64,000 nucleotides of DNA from positions 1 to 64,000 of the forward strand of contig NZ_JACUUJ010000006.1 in the NCBI RefSeq assembly GCF_014859355.1. The letters run 5' to 3'. A model generated the notes under the pieces. It saw only the letters and a program-made list of their open reading frames with translations. It was not told the DNA's origin and did no database searches. A program made the translations under genes and the position numbers. Positions 45,501 to 53,861 of this stretch are shown in pieces. This DNA comes from Yoonia sp. Lineage in GTDB: Bacteria > Pseudomonadota > Alphaproteobacteria > Rhodobacterales > Rhodobacteraceae. How positions within the stretch are numbered: the stretch's first letter is position 1; each line of letters opens with the position of its first letter.

Positions 45501-45898
45501 TTAAGACCGCCGCAGGCGCGGGAAAGGGTTGGAAATGCCCAGTCTGGCCAGACGCGCAGATAGGCAAAGCTTGGAATGTGCGCAATATCAGGCAGCAGTT
45601 TGGTGGCGGCGACCGGTGCGCCGGTGCATGTCGCAGCCACCGGCGCCGGGCCGGGTTCCGCCACGCCATCGTTGACGAAGGCCCCCCCCCGGATCAGATC
45701 AAGCTTTTCGTTCTCCGGCAGGATATCTACGTAGTAGACGCCAAGTGCAAAGGACGACAGCCAGGCCAGACAGAGCATACCCGTCAGAACACCGAGGATC
45801 CTGAGCTTCCGGCCCCGACGATGCGAAGGATCAAGAAAAACGGGATTGCGCATACGCGAGCGCTTTCTCGCAGCCCTTCGCACCTTCCCATCCGCCAT
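42539..45898 (-). CDS. GH18-like/polysaccharide deacetylase/GT2 synthase fusion
   Basis: A 1119-residue inner-membrane protein. Order: membrane helix at 33-55; an exported GH18-like domain at about 100-430 in which the DxxDxE catalytic site has become AGVCIYPQQ (215-223); a NodB deacetylase at about 480-690 with all motifs (TFDDGP 490-495, SHTFFH 542-547, RTPYG 581-585, PRDW 616-619, MHDAGG 645-650); helices near 705-738; a processive GT2 domain at about 750-990 with IDDGS, DADT (837-840), TEDAD (927-931) and QRLRW (965-969); and C-terminal helices. It should polymerise and partly deacetylate a chitin- or PNAG-like glycan. The start at 45898 has AGGA upstream. A G9 tract lies in codons 70-73. 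Confidence 0.9.
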   Translation of the reverse strand: MADGKVRRAARKRSRMRNPVFLDPSHRRGRKLRILGVLTGMLCLAWLSSFALGVYYVDILPENEKLDLIRGGAFVNDGVAEPGPAPVAATCTGAPVAATKLLPDIAHIPSFAYLRVWPDWAFPTLSRACGGLNGVLAEWLTIDITSQTVDWLAESGTDAYLRDLKRVTPAVNLELVALLPLPAPEAVDAASLDHGEVRARIVAALISKVAGGPYAGVCIYPQQVDPQHLAGLRALLGALDAALPPGVTSCLVTEADRGLWRDADLVGAVDSVLVQAFRTPETGRPPSPIASQDWFETLLADVVAAVGPEKLRFALGSFAFLWAEGDPEPTRLPFAEAMRRIAQHTSFITVEEGSLNTRATYTTDDGDETEIWILDAVSLHNQLVTLVQRPVAGVVLWQVGYEDPAAWSLFRHGLEAPRAGALETVSFPDYVSYVGDGPFRKIILSSVTGQRRFFTDPATGLINGEIYDRVPRPATVERYGGVDEKVVALTFDDGPDPAYTTAILDALKAKNVSATFFVIGSNMVKYPDIVRRMVSDGHEVGSHTFFHPEGEDMGPRRSQIELNALQRLLASVTGRTTYLIRTPYGRSEGPLTEGEAAQQRLFENAGYMVAGADIVPRDWEGMTANGIVDFVMTQKKMGAGEVIVMHDAGGDRAATVAAVPMLIDRLMAEGYRFVLLSDFLGLSRDEVMPLVTDKFRLLDRASFATAAAFGHLLVWVFWAAVCYGVARSLFVLFLALLRRQHPVSLPEPPPRVTVTIPAYNEELVIVDGIAAALASDYPDLCVIVIDDGSTDGTAAAVEQAFGNDPRVRLIRQENGGKCQALNAAYTKIETEVVVAVDADTLLHPEAVSKLLGHFADPQIGAVAGNVKVGNRRGLLARLQALEYIAAQNIDRRAAERLNAMLVVPGAIGAWRAEAVRGVGLYSSDTITEDADLTVAIQRAGYRVVFEPCAFSITDAPESLAAFMKQRLRWSFGMMQTAWKHRRAAKTARGIGFFSIPDLWLTGIMLGLLAPMADAVFLGVLINLALDFVQGVPLERSGASLAIIAGWLALPVLDLVVLLVAFGFERRENFWLVLLVPFQRLIYRPLLYITIYRAVGHALVGRIAGWGKLIRRGRIGKPAA

Positions 45899-46061
45899 AT
45901 CGGTTCCTGCTGTTTGCCAGCGCGGTCAATTGATCGCTGTGCACGATCTTATTTATGCTATAGGCTGAGGCTTCGACGTCAAGCCGACGAATTGGCGCTG
46001 CCGGGCGTTCCGCAATGCGCGGCAGGGCGGATTCGGGACGGGCAAAAACCTGAGTGAGTAT
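45899..46061. promoter_or_regulatory. Divergent promoter region of the polysaccharide locus
   Basis: 163 nt between the fusion gene and the DUF3131 gene. It must hold promoters for both. It contains CGATCTTATTTATGCTATAGGCTGAGG, with TATGCTATAGG as a possible -10 region, but no clear operator could be seen. Confidence 0.4.
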
Positions 46062-48467
46062 ATGCGGATCGACCGAAGAAATTTCCTGCGGCTGGTCACA
46101 TCACCGTTGCTTGTGCCCGCCTTGCCTGTTCCGGCAGGCGCCGATGCACCGACGGATGCTGTTTTCATCATCATCGAAGGTATCGGGGCGACGACGCCGG
46201 TTGACCTCTTGCAGCGCTGGGTCGCGCCGTTTCTTGCCGCCAAAATCCCGTTGGCCGTGATCCCCAACCTGGAATCCGACCCAGCCGCTGCGCTAATTGA
46301 AGAGCTTCGCCAGATATTTGCAACCTCTCCGGACCTGACAGAACCGGTGCTGTCGCTTCCCGGTCTTTCTGAACTGCCCCACTATTTTCAGCGGCGAACA
46401 GCCAGCGACGCCTTGCAGCGCATGCGCGGATTGCTTGAAAACGCAGCTGGCGCGCCGCCGTCCTTGCCGGTGACAATCGCGACAAACGCCCCGCTCCTGT
46501 CCAATTTTGATGCCCTGCGCTGTCTTGGTATCCGCAATGTCCTGACCCTCTCGGCGGCGCAGTCGGTGTCCTCGGCGGGTTGCGCCGAACGCGTGGTCTG
46601 CCTGCGGGGCGGCCAGCGCATGGTGGTGGCTGATGTGGCCAACCCCACCCCCTGGATCGAGGGCACCTTTGCCGCGCCGGGCTGGCGGCAGATTGTCTTT
46701 TCGTTGGCCGGAATCGAAAATCTGCCAGCCCCCGATGTCAGATTGCGCGCGCAGCGCGCCGCTGACGCCATCGGTCGCATGCTGAACTCAGGCCGGCACT
46801 TCGCTGCGCTTCCGCGCGACCACGCGCTGTGGTTCGGCGATGACCAGATGCGCTTTGTCGCGGTTCGGATCGCGCCCGGAACAGCCGCGACGGCAGCAGC
46901 GATGACGACGATCAAGGATACACTTCTGGCGCTCGGAATCACCGTAACCGACACCGCGCCACCCGATATTGCGACTGCAACCGACCTTGTGCTTTTGCCC
47001 GGCGCCGGGCACGCGTTTGATGACCGCGGGCGTTTCATCCGTGGCGAAACTGCGCTGTCGCACGCCGCCGACCTGACGCGCCACCCTAACCTGATGCGCG
47101 ATGCCATCATCACCATCAAACCACAGGATTACGCAACGGTCGCGGCCCGCAAGGCGACCCTCGACACGCTGCGCGCGGTCCAGCAATTGCCGGGGACGCG
47201 GTTCGTCGATATGCCAGCGTTCGTCGCGGCAACGGTCACCCCTGATCCGGTCTTTGACCTCCTGCGCGAGACCCGCCGCGACAGCAAGGACGCATCAGAA
47301 GACCCCGAGGCGCTGACCCATGACGAACTCTTGGCCGATGCCCGTCATGCCTGGACCTACTTCGACCGCTTCACAGTCGCCGCCACGGGGCTTTGCGTTG
47401 ATACCGTGGATGTGCAGGTCGGCTATACGTGGCTGCATCGCGAACTGACAATGTGGGATTTCGGCAGCCTGATTTCGGCTGTCATGGCGGCCCATGAACT
47501 GGGGCTGATCCCCGACACGGAATTCATCGCGCGGTCCGCGCTTTTGGTCGGGGCGCTGCCGGTTGCCCGTATCGGTGGTTTGATGCTCCCGAGCGAGGTG
47601 ATTTCCGCGGATACTACGGCTGCGCTGTCCTCTGATTTCAATGCTTGCGATACGGGCCGGCTCTTGAATGTGCTGCGTGCGTTTGACGCCCATCCGCTGA
47701 TCCGGGGCATTGCAGCGGACAAGATCGCGCGCTGGGATCTGGACGGCGTCGTCGTCGATGGCCACGTTCATTCCGTGGTGAAGGGGCGACTGGTCGATCG
47801 TTTCCGTTCGCAATGCGCGCATTACACCGCGCTCGCGTTCAGGTCGCGCGGCATAGAGGCCGCATCCCCCTATGAGGTGGCGGACGCAGATTCAAAAACA
47901 GACCGCGAGATGCAGCTTCTTCAGTCTCTTATCGGCCTTGATCCACTTGGGGCCGAGCCACTGCTGCTGGAGGCGCTGGAAATTGGGCTGTCGGAACCGT
48001 CGGCCATGCTCGCCGACGTGCTGTTTGGCGCACAACGGCGCGAGTACGAAAGCACCGGCGCCCTCACAAGCATGTCAGAGGCACCGATCAACCGGGAACC
48101 CTGGTTCACCTACCAGGGGCTGAACATCGCATCTTCCGAAGAACGCTGGGTGGTGAACGCCACCTCGGCTAATCCCCGCTTTGCCACGCCGGCCTTCCGG
48201 CGCGAGATCCGGCTGGTCAATACCAAAGCCGCCTATCTTTGGGCCGCGACCCGGCCGAGCGCCTATTCCACCCTGCTTGCCAGACATGTGCGCGACCGCG
48301 CGCGCCTTGATGGCATCGGCTTTTCCCCCGGGGTCTTTGTGGCCACCGGACAGGCGATGCCGGGCTATTCCGACGTCAATACCAACGGTATCGTCCTTGA
48401 GGCGATCGCCTATCTTTTGCGCGGGCGCATGCCACGCAAGGACCTGGTGCCACTGCGGCAGCCATGA
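46062..48467 (+). CDS. DUF3131 protein with Tat signal and NodB-like pseudo-domain
   Basis: An 801-residue exported protein. MRIDRRNFLRLVTSPLLVPALPVPAGADA is a Tat-type signal (RRNFLRL). Residues about 30-380 look like a NodB-fold deacetylase homologue (AVFIIIEGIGATTPVDLLQRWVAPFLAAKIPLAVIPNLESD) without the metal-binding motifs. From about 420 a DUF3131 glycosidase-like domain begins, with ADARHAWTYFDRFTVAATGLCVDTVD and GYTWLHRELTMWDFGSLISAVMAAHELGLI, a pattern seen in alpha/alpha toroid enzymes. It is divergent from the synthase fusion across a 163-nt gap, so the two are probably co-regulated. It may trim or process the exported glycan, an inference. Confidence 0.85.
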   Translation: MRIDRRNFLRLVTSPLLVPALPVPAGADAPTDAVFIIIEGIGATTPVDLLQRWVAPFLAAKIPLAVIPNLESDPAAALIEELRQIFATSPDLTEPVLSLPGLSELPHYFQRRTASDALQRMRGLLENAAGAPPSLPVTIATNAPLLSNFDALRCLGIRNVLTLSAAQSVSSAGCAERVVCLRGGQRMVVADVANPTPWIEGTFAAPGWRQIVFSLAGIENLPAPDVRLRAQRAADAIGRMLNSGRHFAALPRDHALWFGDDQMRFVAVRIAPGTAATAAAMTTIKDTLLALGITVTDTAPPDIATATDLVLLPGAGHAFDDRGRFIRGETALSHAADLTRHPNLMRDAIITIKPQDYATVAARKATLDTLRAVQQLPGTRFVDMPAFVAATVTPDPVFDLLRETRRDSKDASEDPEALTHDELLADARHAWTYFDRFTVAATGLCVDTVDVQVGYTWLHRELTMWDFGSLISAVMAAHELGLIPDTEFIARSALLVGALPVARIGGLMLPSEVISADTTAALSSDFNACDTGRLLNVLRAFDAHPLIRGIAADKIARWDLDGVVVDGHVHSVVKGRLVDRFRSQCAHYTALAFRSRGIEAASPYEVADADSKTDREMQLLQSLIGLDPLGAEPLLLEALEIGLSEPSAMLADVLFGAQRREYESTGALTSMSEAPINREPWFTYQGLNIASSEERWVVNATSANPRFATPAFRREIRLVNTKAAYLWAATRPSAYSTLLARHVRDRARLDGIGFSPGVFVATGQAMPGYSDVNTNGIVLEAIAYLLRGRMPRKDLVPLRQP

Positions 48468-48685
48468 CGGTCAACACCAGATCAGCCGATGCATCAACGG
48501 CCATCCTGTTGCTGTCATCCGTAATGCCTTGCAGGTGACAGGTTCGCTGACGTCCGTCGTGAAACGATCCGGGGCAGGCGGCGGGATTTTGCTGATGTGG
48601 ATGCGCTATATTATAAATGGTGGAATACATTGTTCTTAAAAGTTATTTCCGCCTTGACGATATCCCCGCGGGAGTCTTTCGACCT

Positions 48686-49318
48686 ATGCAACCCCTTCCC
48701 ATTCTTTGGTCCTTTCGGCGCTGCCCCTATGCCATGCGCGCACGGCTTGCCATCAGGGCCAGCGGGCAGAAGGTCGCACTGCGCGAGATCCTTTTGCGCG
48801 CCAAACCCGCCCCATTTCTTGCCAGGTCATCCAAAGGCACCGTGCCGGTGCTGGACACGGGCAATCAGGTCATTGCCGAAAGCCGCGACATCATGCTTTG
48901 GGCCTTGTCCCGCAACGACCCCAAAGGCTGGCTGGATATGCCCGATAACGGGCACAGCCTGATCGACCAGTGCGACGGGCCGTTCAAACGCGCCTTGGAT
49001 CATACCAAATACGCCGTGCGTTTTCCCGACCTTGACCCTGAAACAGAACGGGCAAGGGCGATGGATTTCCTGCGTGACCTGAACAAGCGCCTGACCGCAA
49101 CCCGCCATCTGACAGGCCCTCGGGCCACCCTTGCAGACATGGCGATCCTGCCCTTCGTGCGACAATTCGCAAATATCGACCGGGCCTGGTTCGCCGCCCA
49201 AAGTCTGGACCCACTCAATCGCTGGCTGGATGATTTCCTGCACTCTGACGATTTTGAGGGTGTGATGACAAAATATTCACCTTGGCAAGTCGGACAGGAT
49301 CAGGTCTTGTTCGGGTAA
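48686..49318 (+). CDS. Glutathione S-transferase family protein
   Basis: A GST-fold protein of about 210 residues from MQPLPILWSFRRCPYAMRARLAIRASGQKV. The CPYA motif in the thioredoxin-like domain is glutaredoxin-like and could provide a redox cysteine, as in omega-type or SspA-like GSTs. KGTVPVLDTGNQVIAESRDIM is the glutathione-gamma-Glu site, and the C-terminal helical domain holds ATLADMAILPFVRQFANID. It is followed by a second, different GST gene on the same strand 23 nt later. The ORF-track start at 48617 adds 23 residues with no clear ribosome site. Confidence 0.88.
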   Translation: MQPLPILWSFRRCPYAMRARLAIRASGQKVALREILLRAKPAPFLARSSKGTVPVLDTGNQVIAESRDIMLWALSRNDPKGWLDMPDNGHSLIDQCDGPFKRALDHTKYAVRFPDLDPETERARAMDFLRDLNKRLTATRHLTGPRATLADMAILPFVRQFANIDRAWFAAQSLDPLNRWLDDFLHSDDFEGVMTKYSPWQVGQDQVLFG

Positions 49319-49341
49319 ATCCGTCTTGAAAGGCCCTGGTC

Positions 49342-49947
49342 ATGATGCAACTGCTTATTTCCCCTGCGTCACCATTTGTGCGCAAGGTGCGGGTCTTGCT
49401 GCGGGAAACAGACATGCTGGACAAGGTAGAGGAAGTTCACGTCGTCACATCTCCGCTTGCGTCAGACCCGAGCGTGCTGGCCGCCAACCCGACGGGCAAG
49501 ATACCGGCACTCGTGCGCGCCGATGGCCCTGCCATGTATGACAGTCGGGTGATCACCCGCTATCTGGACGATCTGGCAGGGGGGCATCTGTATCCGCAAA
49601 GCCGCATCTGGGAAATCCTGACGCTTGAGGCGACAGCGGATGCGATCATGGATGCGGCTGTTTTGATGGCCTACGAACTGCGGTTCCGCACCCCCGAACA
49701 GCAATCAACGGCATGGCTGGATGCGCAGTGGGGCAAAGTCAGCCGCAGCGTCACCGCGATCAACAGCCGCTGGGTAAGCCACCTGAGCGGACCACTGACC
49801 ATAGGGCAAATCGCCGTCGGGTGTGCGCTGTCCTATCTGGATTTGCGGCATGACGCGCGCAACTGGCGCGATGGCAACATCACCTTGGCCGCGTGGCACG
49901 CAGATTGGGTGCAACGCGACAGCATGGTCACGACACAAGCCGAATAA
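49342..49947 (+). CDS. Glutathione S-transferase family protein (second)
   Basis: A 201-residue GST. The N-terminus MQLLISPASPFVRKVRVLLRETDMLDKVEEV has the SPFVRKVR motif with a serine in place of the usual Tyr/Cys, then NPTGKIPALV and DSRVITRYLDDLAGG. The C-terminal domain carries GPLTIGQIAVGCALSYLDLRHDARNWRDG. It is similar to small bacterial GSTs of unknown substrate, such as the YibF type. Its stop lies 2 nt from the stop of the convergent outer-membrane protein gene. Confidence 0.9.
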   Translation: MMQLLISPASPFVRKVRVLLRETDMLDKVEEVHVVTSPLASDPSVLAANPTGKIPALVRADGPAMYDSRVITRYLDDLAGGHLYPQSRIWEILTLEATADAIMDAAVLMAYELRFRTPEQQSTAWLDAQWGKVSRSVTAINSRWVSHLSGPLTIGQIAVGCALSYLDLRHDARNWRDGNITLAAWHADWVQRDSMVTTQAE

Positions 49948-49949
49948 AC

Positions 49950-50597
49950 CTAGAAATTAAAGCTGACGCCCAAGTTGACCGCATTGGTGATCACATCGGT
50001 TTCAAGCGTGCCGCCCGTGTCCAGATCAGCGGTGTTTGATGAATAGGTGCCTTTGTATTCACCAAAAACAGACCACCGGTCATTGATCGGGTAACTTGCA
50101 CCTGCAATCACAGTCGCGGCTGGCCCGGTCAGCTGATATCCAAAGGTTTCGGACGTTCCATTCGTCACCTCGACATGCGGAATCGCCACACCCAGCCCGC
50201 CACCAACATAGGGGCTGATTTGACCAAAGGCACTTGGCCAGCGACGGTAGGCATTAACGGTCAACGTATTCAACCCGTCGGTCATTTCCAGCACGGTATA
50301 TCCCGGCGGCAATTCGCCCGGCTTGGGGTATATTTTATTATGTGCGAAATCGAGCCCGAAACCAAAACCGCTTTCCCGCCATTTGGTCGCGCGAATGCCA
50401 TAATAGGGTGGCGCATCACCTGAACGACCTTCCCAAGCAACGGAAAAATCACCGTCCGGGATGGTGCTATCGCCACGGACCGAAACATCTGACGGATTTG
50501 CCGTTTGCACACCGCCATAAAAGCTAAGCTCGACTTCTGCGATGGCGGGTGCTGTCGCAGCCAGGAGCATCACAAATGCAATCGTCGCGCGTTTCAT
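49950..50597 (-). CDS. Outer membrane beta-barrel protein
   Basis: A 215-residue protein with the signal peptide MKRATIAFVMLLAATAPAIAE. The mature sequence alternates short hydrophobic strands with Gly/Asn turns, as in LSFYGGVQTA, YYGIRATKWRESGFGFGLDFAHN, SPYVGGGLGVAIPH, WSVFGEYKGTYSS, and ends in NLGVSFNF, a typical C-terminal aromatic barrel strand recognised by the BAM complex. It probably has eight strands (OmpA/OmpW-like lipid-accessory barrel). Function unknown. It is divergent from petA with a 415-nt gap. Confidence 0.85.
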   Translation of the reverse strand: MKRATIAFVMLLAATAPAIAEVELSFYGGVQTANPSDVSVRGDSTIPDGDFSVAWEGRSGDAPPYYGIRATKWRESGFGFGLDFAHNKIYPKPGELPPGYTVLEMTDGLNTLTVNAYRRWPSAFGQISPYVGGGLGVAIPHVEVTNGTSETFGYQLTGPAATVIAGASYPINDRWSVFGEYKGTYSSNTADLDTGGTLETDVITNAVNLGVSFNF

Positions 50598-51012
50598 CGA
50601 ATCGGTCCTTAAAGCAGGTCGTTATGTCAAAGCATCTATGCCTCTGCCCCGACACTCACAAGTAAACACTAATTCACAGTTAAGCGACACGAGGTATCTG
50701 TGACACAGCTGTCACAACCTTTGCATTAAAAAGGCCGATTTGTCCAATTTTCAGCTGATGCGCGTATTTTAAAGGCAGGTTGCACCCCGCCGGTGCGGCT
50801 TGTCAGGCGTCTGGCCTGCCGATCTGCACGGTCAGAGGGCGCGCACAGCGCGTGATCAAATAACCCCACCCCTTACCAATGGCACCCTGCGCCCGAATGT
50901 CCGCTGGACGTTGCAGGTTTTGATGGCTAAACAGCGGCGGAACAGGCTAACGGCGACGTTCGCCTTATTTTTCGTGTGGGCGCTTAGCCCGAAAAAATCG
51001 GAGATGCACACT
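50598..51012. other. Upstream region of petABC and the beta-barrel gene
   Basis: 415 nt that should contain the petABC promoter and the promoter of the barrel gene. The plus-strand ORF fused to petA in the track (from 50800) has no ribosome site and reads as non-coding, so it is not a gene. The left 150 nt are AT-rich (TTAAGCGACACGAGG, TTGCATTAAAAAGG). I cannot point to a specific operator. Confidence 0.5.
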
Positions 51013-51573
51013 GTGTCACATGCAGATGAACACCAAGGCACACGCCGCGACTTCTTGTATTACGCAACCGCCGGTGCCGGCGCTGTTGTCACAGGTGCCG
51101 CGGTTTGGCCTTTGGTTAACCAAATGAACCCTTCCGCTGATGTTCTGGCGCTTGCCTCGATCCGCGTTGATGTCAGCGCGGTTGACCCCGGCACACAGTT
51201 GACAGTGCTGTGGCAGGGCAAGCCCGTCTTTATCCGTGCCCGAACCGAAGATGAAATCGCTCAGGCCCGCGCTGTCGATATCAGCGCCTTGCCTGACCAG
51301 AAGGCGGAAAACGAAAACCTGACTGCCCCAGCGGATGCATCGGATGAAAATCGCGCCCTATCAGAAGATGGCGTATGGTTGGTTCAGATGGGGATTTGCA
51401 CCCACCTTGGCTGTGTGCCTTTGGGTGAACAAGGTGAATTTGGCGGTTGGTTCTGCCCCTGCCACGGGTCGCACTACGACACGTCAGGCCGTATTCGCAA
51501 GGGGCCAGCGCCACGCAACCTTCTTGTGCCCGTCGCGTCATTCGTTGACGAAACAACAATTCAACTGGGTTAA
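51013..51573 (+). CDS. petA: Ubiquinol-cytochrome c reductase iron-sulfur (Rieske) subunit
   Basis: The Rieske subunit of cytochrome bc1, moving electrons from ubiquinol to cytochrome c1 at the periplasmic face. With the GTG at 51013 it has 186 residues, close to the Rhodobacter proteins, and begins [44 protein letters not shown], an uncleaved twin-arginine anchor. GGAG ends 9 nt before the GTG; the in-frame ATG at 51004 sits directly against that site. The 2Fe-2S ligands are CTHLGC and CPCHGSHYD. It heads petABC. Confidence 0.96.
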   Translation: MSHADEHQGTRRDFLYYATAGAGAVVTGAAVWPLVNQMNPSADVLALASIRVDVSAVDPGTQLTVLWQGKPVFIRARTEDEIAQARAVDISALPDQKAENENLTAPADASDENRALSEDGVWLVQMGICTHLGCVPLGEQGEFGGWFCPCHGSHYDTSGRIRKGPAPRNLLVPVASFVDETTIQLG

Positions 51574-51585
51574 GGAGAAAGCGCC

Positions 51586-52926
51586 ATGGCTGGTATCCCC
51601 CACGACCATTACGAACCAAAGTCCGGCAGCGAAAAGTGGTTGCATTCACGTCTGCCTATCGTCGGGCTGATCTATGACACCTTGATGCTGCCCACACCCA
51701 AGAACCTGAACTGGATGTGGATCTGGGGCATTGTCCTGACATTTACGCTGGTCTTGCAGATCGCCACCGGCATCGTGCTGGTGATGCATTACGTGCCACA
51801 TGTGGATATGGCCTTTACTTCGGTCGAACACATCATGCGCAACGTGAACGGCGGCCATATGATCCGCTATTTCCACATGAACGGGGCCTCACTGTTCTTT
51901 GTCGCTGTTTACCTGCACATGTTCCGGTCGCTGTACTACGGGTCATACAAGGCCCCGCGCGAAGTGACGTGGATCATCGGCATGCTGATGTATCTGCTGA
52001 TGATGGGCACAGCGTTCATGGGGTACGTGCTGCCATGGGGGCAAATGTCGTTCCACGGTACCGCCGTAATCACCGGCCTGTTTGGCGCCATCCCCTTTGT
52101 TGGCGATTCGGTGCAAACATGGTTGCTAGGAGCGTCCGCCGTGGGCCAACCCGCGCTGAACCGCTTTTTCTCGTTGCACTATCTACTGCCCTTTGTTCTG
52201 CTGGGCCTGACGATCGTGCATATCTGGGCTTTCCACACGACTGGCAACAACAACCCCACCGGGGTTGAGGTCCGCCGCACATCGAAAGAAGACGCACAGA
52301 AAGACACCCTGCCTTTCTGGCCCTACTTCGTGATCAAGGATCTGTTTGCTCTGGCTGTCATCATGGCTGTTTTCATGGCGATTGTCGGGTTCATGCCAAA
52401 CTATCTGGGCCATCCAGACAACTACATCCCTGCAAACGCGCTGGCGACACCGTCGCACATCGTGCCAGAATGGTATTTCCTGCCCTTCTACGCGATCTTG
52501 CGGGCGTTTACCGCTGATGTCTGGATCGTGCAGATCGTGCAATTCCTCAGCTTTGGCATCATCGACGCAAAATTCTTTGGCGTGCTGGCGATGTTTGGCG
52601 CCATCGTTGTGATGGCGTTGGCGCCCTGGCTGGACACATCTTCAGTGCGGTCGGGCCGGTATCGTCCGATGTTCAAATGGTGGTTTGCGTTGCTGGCCGT
52701 TGATTTTATGGTGCTGATGTGGGTTGGCGCGCGGCCTGCCCAATTCCCCTACGACTGGATTTCGCTGATCGCTTCGACTTACTGGTTCGCGTATTTCCTG
52801 GTCATTCTGCCGCTGCTGGGTGTGCTGGAAAAACCACAAACGCCACCAGCCACCATCGAGGAAGATTTCAACGCGCACTACGCGCCGAAAGATGGCGGTT
52901 CTGCTGTCGTCAACCCGGCCGAGTGA
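51586..52926 (+). CDS. petB: Cytochrome b of the bc1 complex
   Basis: The eight-helix membrane cytochrome b with two b hemes and the Qo and Qi quinone sites, 446 residues as in Rhodobacter. The [14 protein letters not shown] motif of the Qo site, [20 protein letters not shown] and the heme-binding histidines in helices B and D ([35 protein letters not shown]) are all present. The start has AAGGAGA upstream and is 12 nt after petA. It is the second gene of petABC. Confidence 0.97.
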   Translation: MAGIPHDHYEPKSGSEKWLHSRLPIVGLIYDTLMLPTPKNLNWMWIWGIVLTFTLVLQIATGIVLVMHYVPHVDMAFTSVEHIMRNVNGGHMIRYFHMNGASLFFVAVYLHMFRSLYYGSYKAPREVTWIIGMLMYLLMMGTAFMGYVLPWGQMSFHGTAVITGLFGAIPFVGDSVQTWLLGASAVGQPALNRFFSLHYLLPFVLLGLTIVHIWAFHTTGNNNPTGVEVRRTSKEDAQKDTLPFWPYFVIKDLFALAVIMAVFMAIVGFMPNYLGHPDNYIPANALATPSHIVPEWYFLPFYAILRAFTADVWIVQIVQFLSFGIIDAKFFGVLAMFGAIVVMALAPWLDTSSVRSGRYRPMFKWWFALLAVDFMVLMWVGARPAQFPYDWISLIASTYWFAYFLVILPLLGVLEKPQTPPATIEEDFNAHYAPKDGGSAVVNPAE

Positions 52927-52942
52927 GAAAGGACAAAACATC

Positions 52943-53800
52943 ATGTTCCGCAAACTCACCCTGACCGCCGCCGCGGCACTTGCACTGTCAACGGTGCAAG
53001 CCCCGGCTGCGGAAATTGAAACCGTCATCACAGACTTTGCGTTCCCTTTCGAGGGGCCGTTCGGCAGCTATGACCAGTTGCAATTGCAGCGCGGTCTGCA
53101 AGTCTACACCGAGGTTTGTTCAGCTTGTCACGGGCTTGACCTGGTCGCATTCCGCACGCTTGCCGACCAAGGCGGCCCCGGCCTGCCCGAGGACCAGATG
53201 CGTGCTTACGCCGAATTCTACGAAGTCTTCGATCCAGAGCTGTTCGACGGTGAAGGCGACTTCCGGCCCGCAACCCCGGCAGACCATTTCCCCGGCTCAT
53301 CGCTTTCCAACGCGCCAGATCTGTCGTTGATGGCCAAGGCGCGCGCCGGTTTCCACGGGCCTGCGGGCACCGGTCTGGCACAATTGGTCAAAGGTATGGG
53401 TGGTGCGGAATACATCGCCTCGCTTCTGAGCGGCTACGTCGATGAACCAGAGTGTGCGCTGGATGGTGAACCGATGGACGGTTATTATAACGTCGCCTTT
53501 GCTGCTGGCGGTTTCCCCGAAAGCTGCATTGATGAACACGGGCATCACATGGTCCCCGGCAGCTATATCGCCATGGCCCCACCACTCTATGGAGATGACG
53601 TGGAATTTGCGGACGGTGCTGCGACCGATCTGGTATCCGTTTCAAAAGACGTGTCCGCATTCCTGATGTGGACAGCCGAACCAAAGCTGGTTGCCCGCAA
53701 ACAAGCCGGCCTGACAGGTGTGCTGTTCCTGACGGTTTTATCTGTTCTTCTATATCTGACGAACAAGCGCCTTTGGGCACCGCACAAGAAAAAGCACTGA
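52943..53800 (+). CDS. petC: Cytochrome c1 of the bc1 complex
   Basis: The periplasmic heme-c subunit of bc1, anchored by a C-terminal helix ([29 protein letters not shown]). About 285 residues with the signal peptide [24 protein letters not shown]. The heme motif CSACHG is near residue 55, and the methionine ligand is in [15 protein letters not shown]. The [10 protein letters not shown]...FPESCID pair corresponds to the redox-tuning disulfide insertion of Rhodobacter c1. The start at 52943 has AAAGGAC upstream. The last gene of petABC, followed by a strong terminator. Confidence 0.97.
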   Translation: MFRKLTLTAAAALALSTVQAPAAEIETVITDFAFPFEGPFGSYDQLQLQRGLQVYTEVCSACHGLDLVAFRTLADQGGPGLPEDQMRAYAEFYEVFDPELFDGEGDFRPATPADHFPGSSLSNAPDLSLMAKARAGFHGPAGTGLAQLVKGMGGAEYIASLLSGYVDEPECALDGEPMDGYYNVAFAAGGFPESCIDEHGHHMVPGSYIAMAPPLYGDDVEFADGAATDLVSVSKDVSAFLMWTAEPKLVARKQAGLTGVLFLTVLSVLLYLTNKRLWAPHKKKH

Positions 53801-53822
53801 CACAACGCAACGCACCTTGATT

Positions 53823-53847
53823 GACCCGCCTCTCTGGCGGGTCTTTT
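53823..53847 (+). terminator. Rho-independent terminator of petABC
   Basis: GACCCGCC - TCTCT - GGCGGGTC followed directly by TTTT is a classic intrinsic terminator, 23 nt after the petC stop, in the gap before the convergent thiQ. Confidence 0.9.
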
Positions 53848-53861
53848 GCGTTTCGGGGGTG

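Noticed and set aside
50800-51012. N-terminal extension of petA in the ORF track
   Set aside because: The family N-terminus and the ribosome site place the start at 51013; the extension is non-coding.
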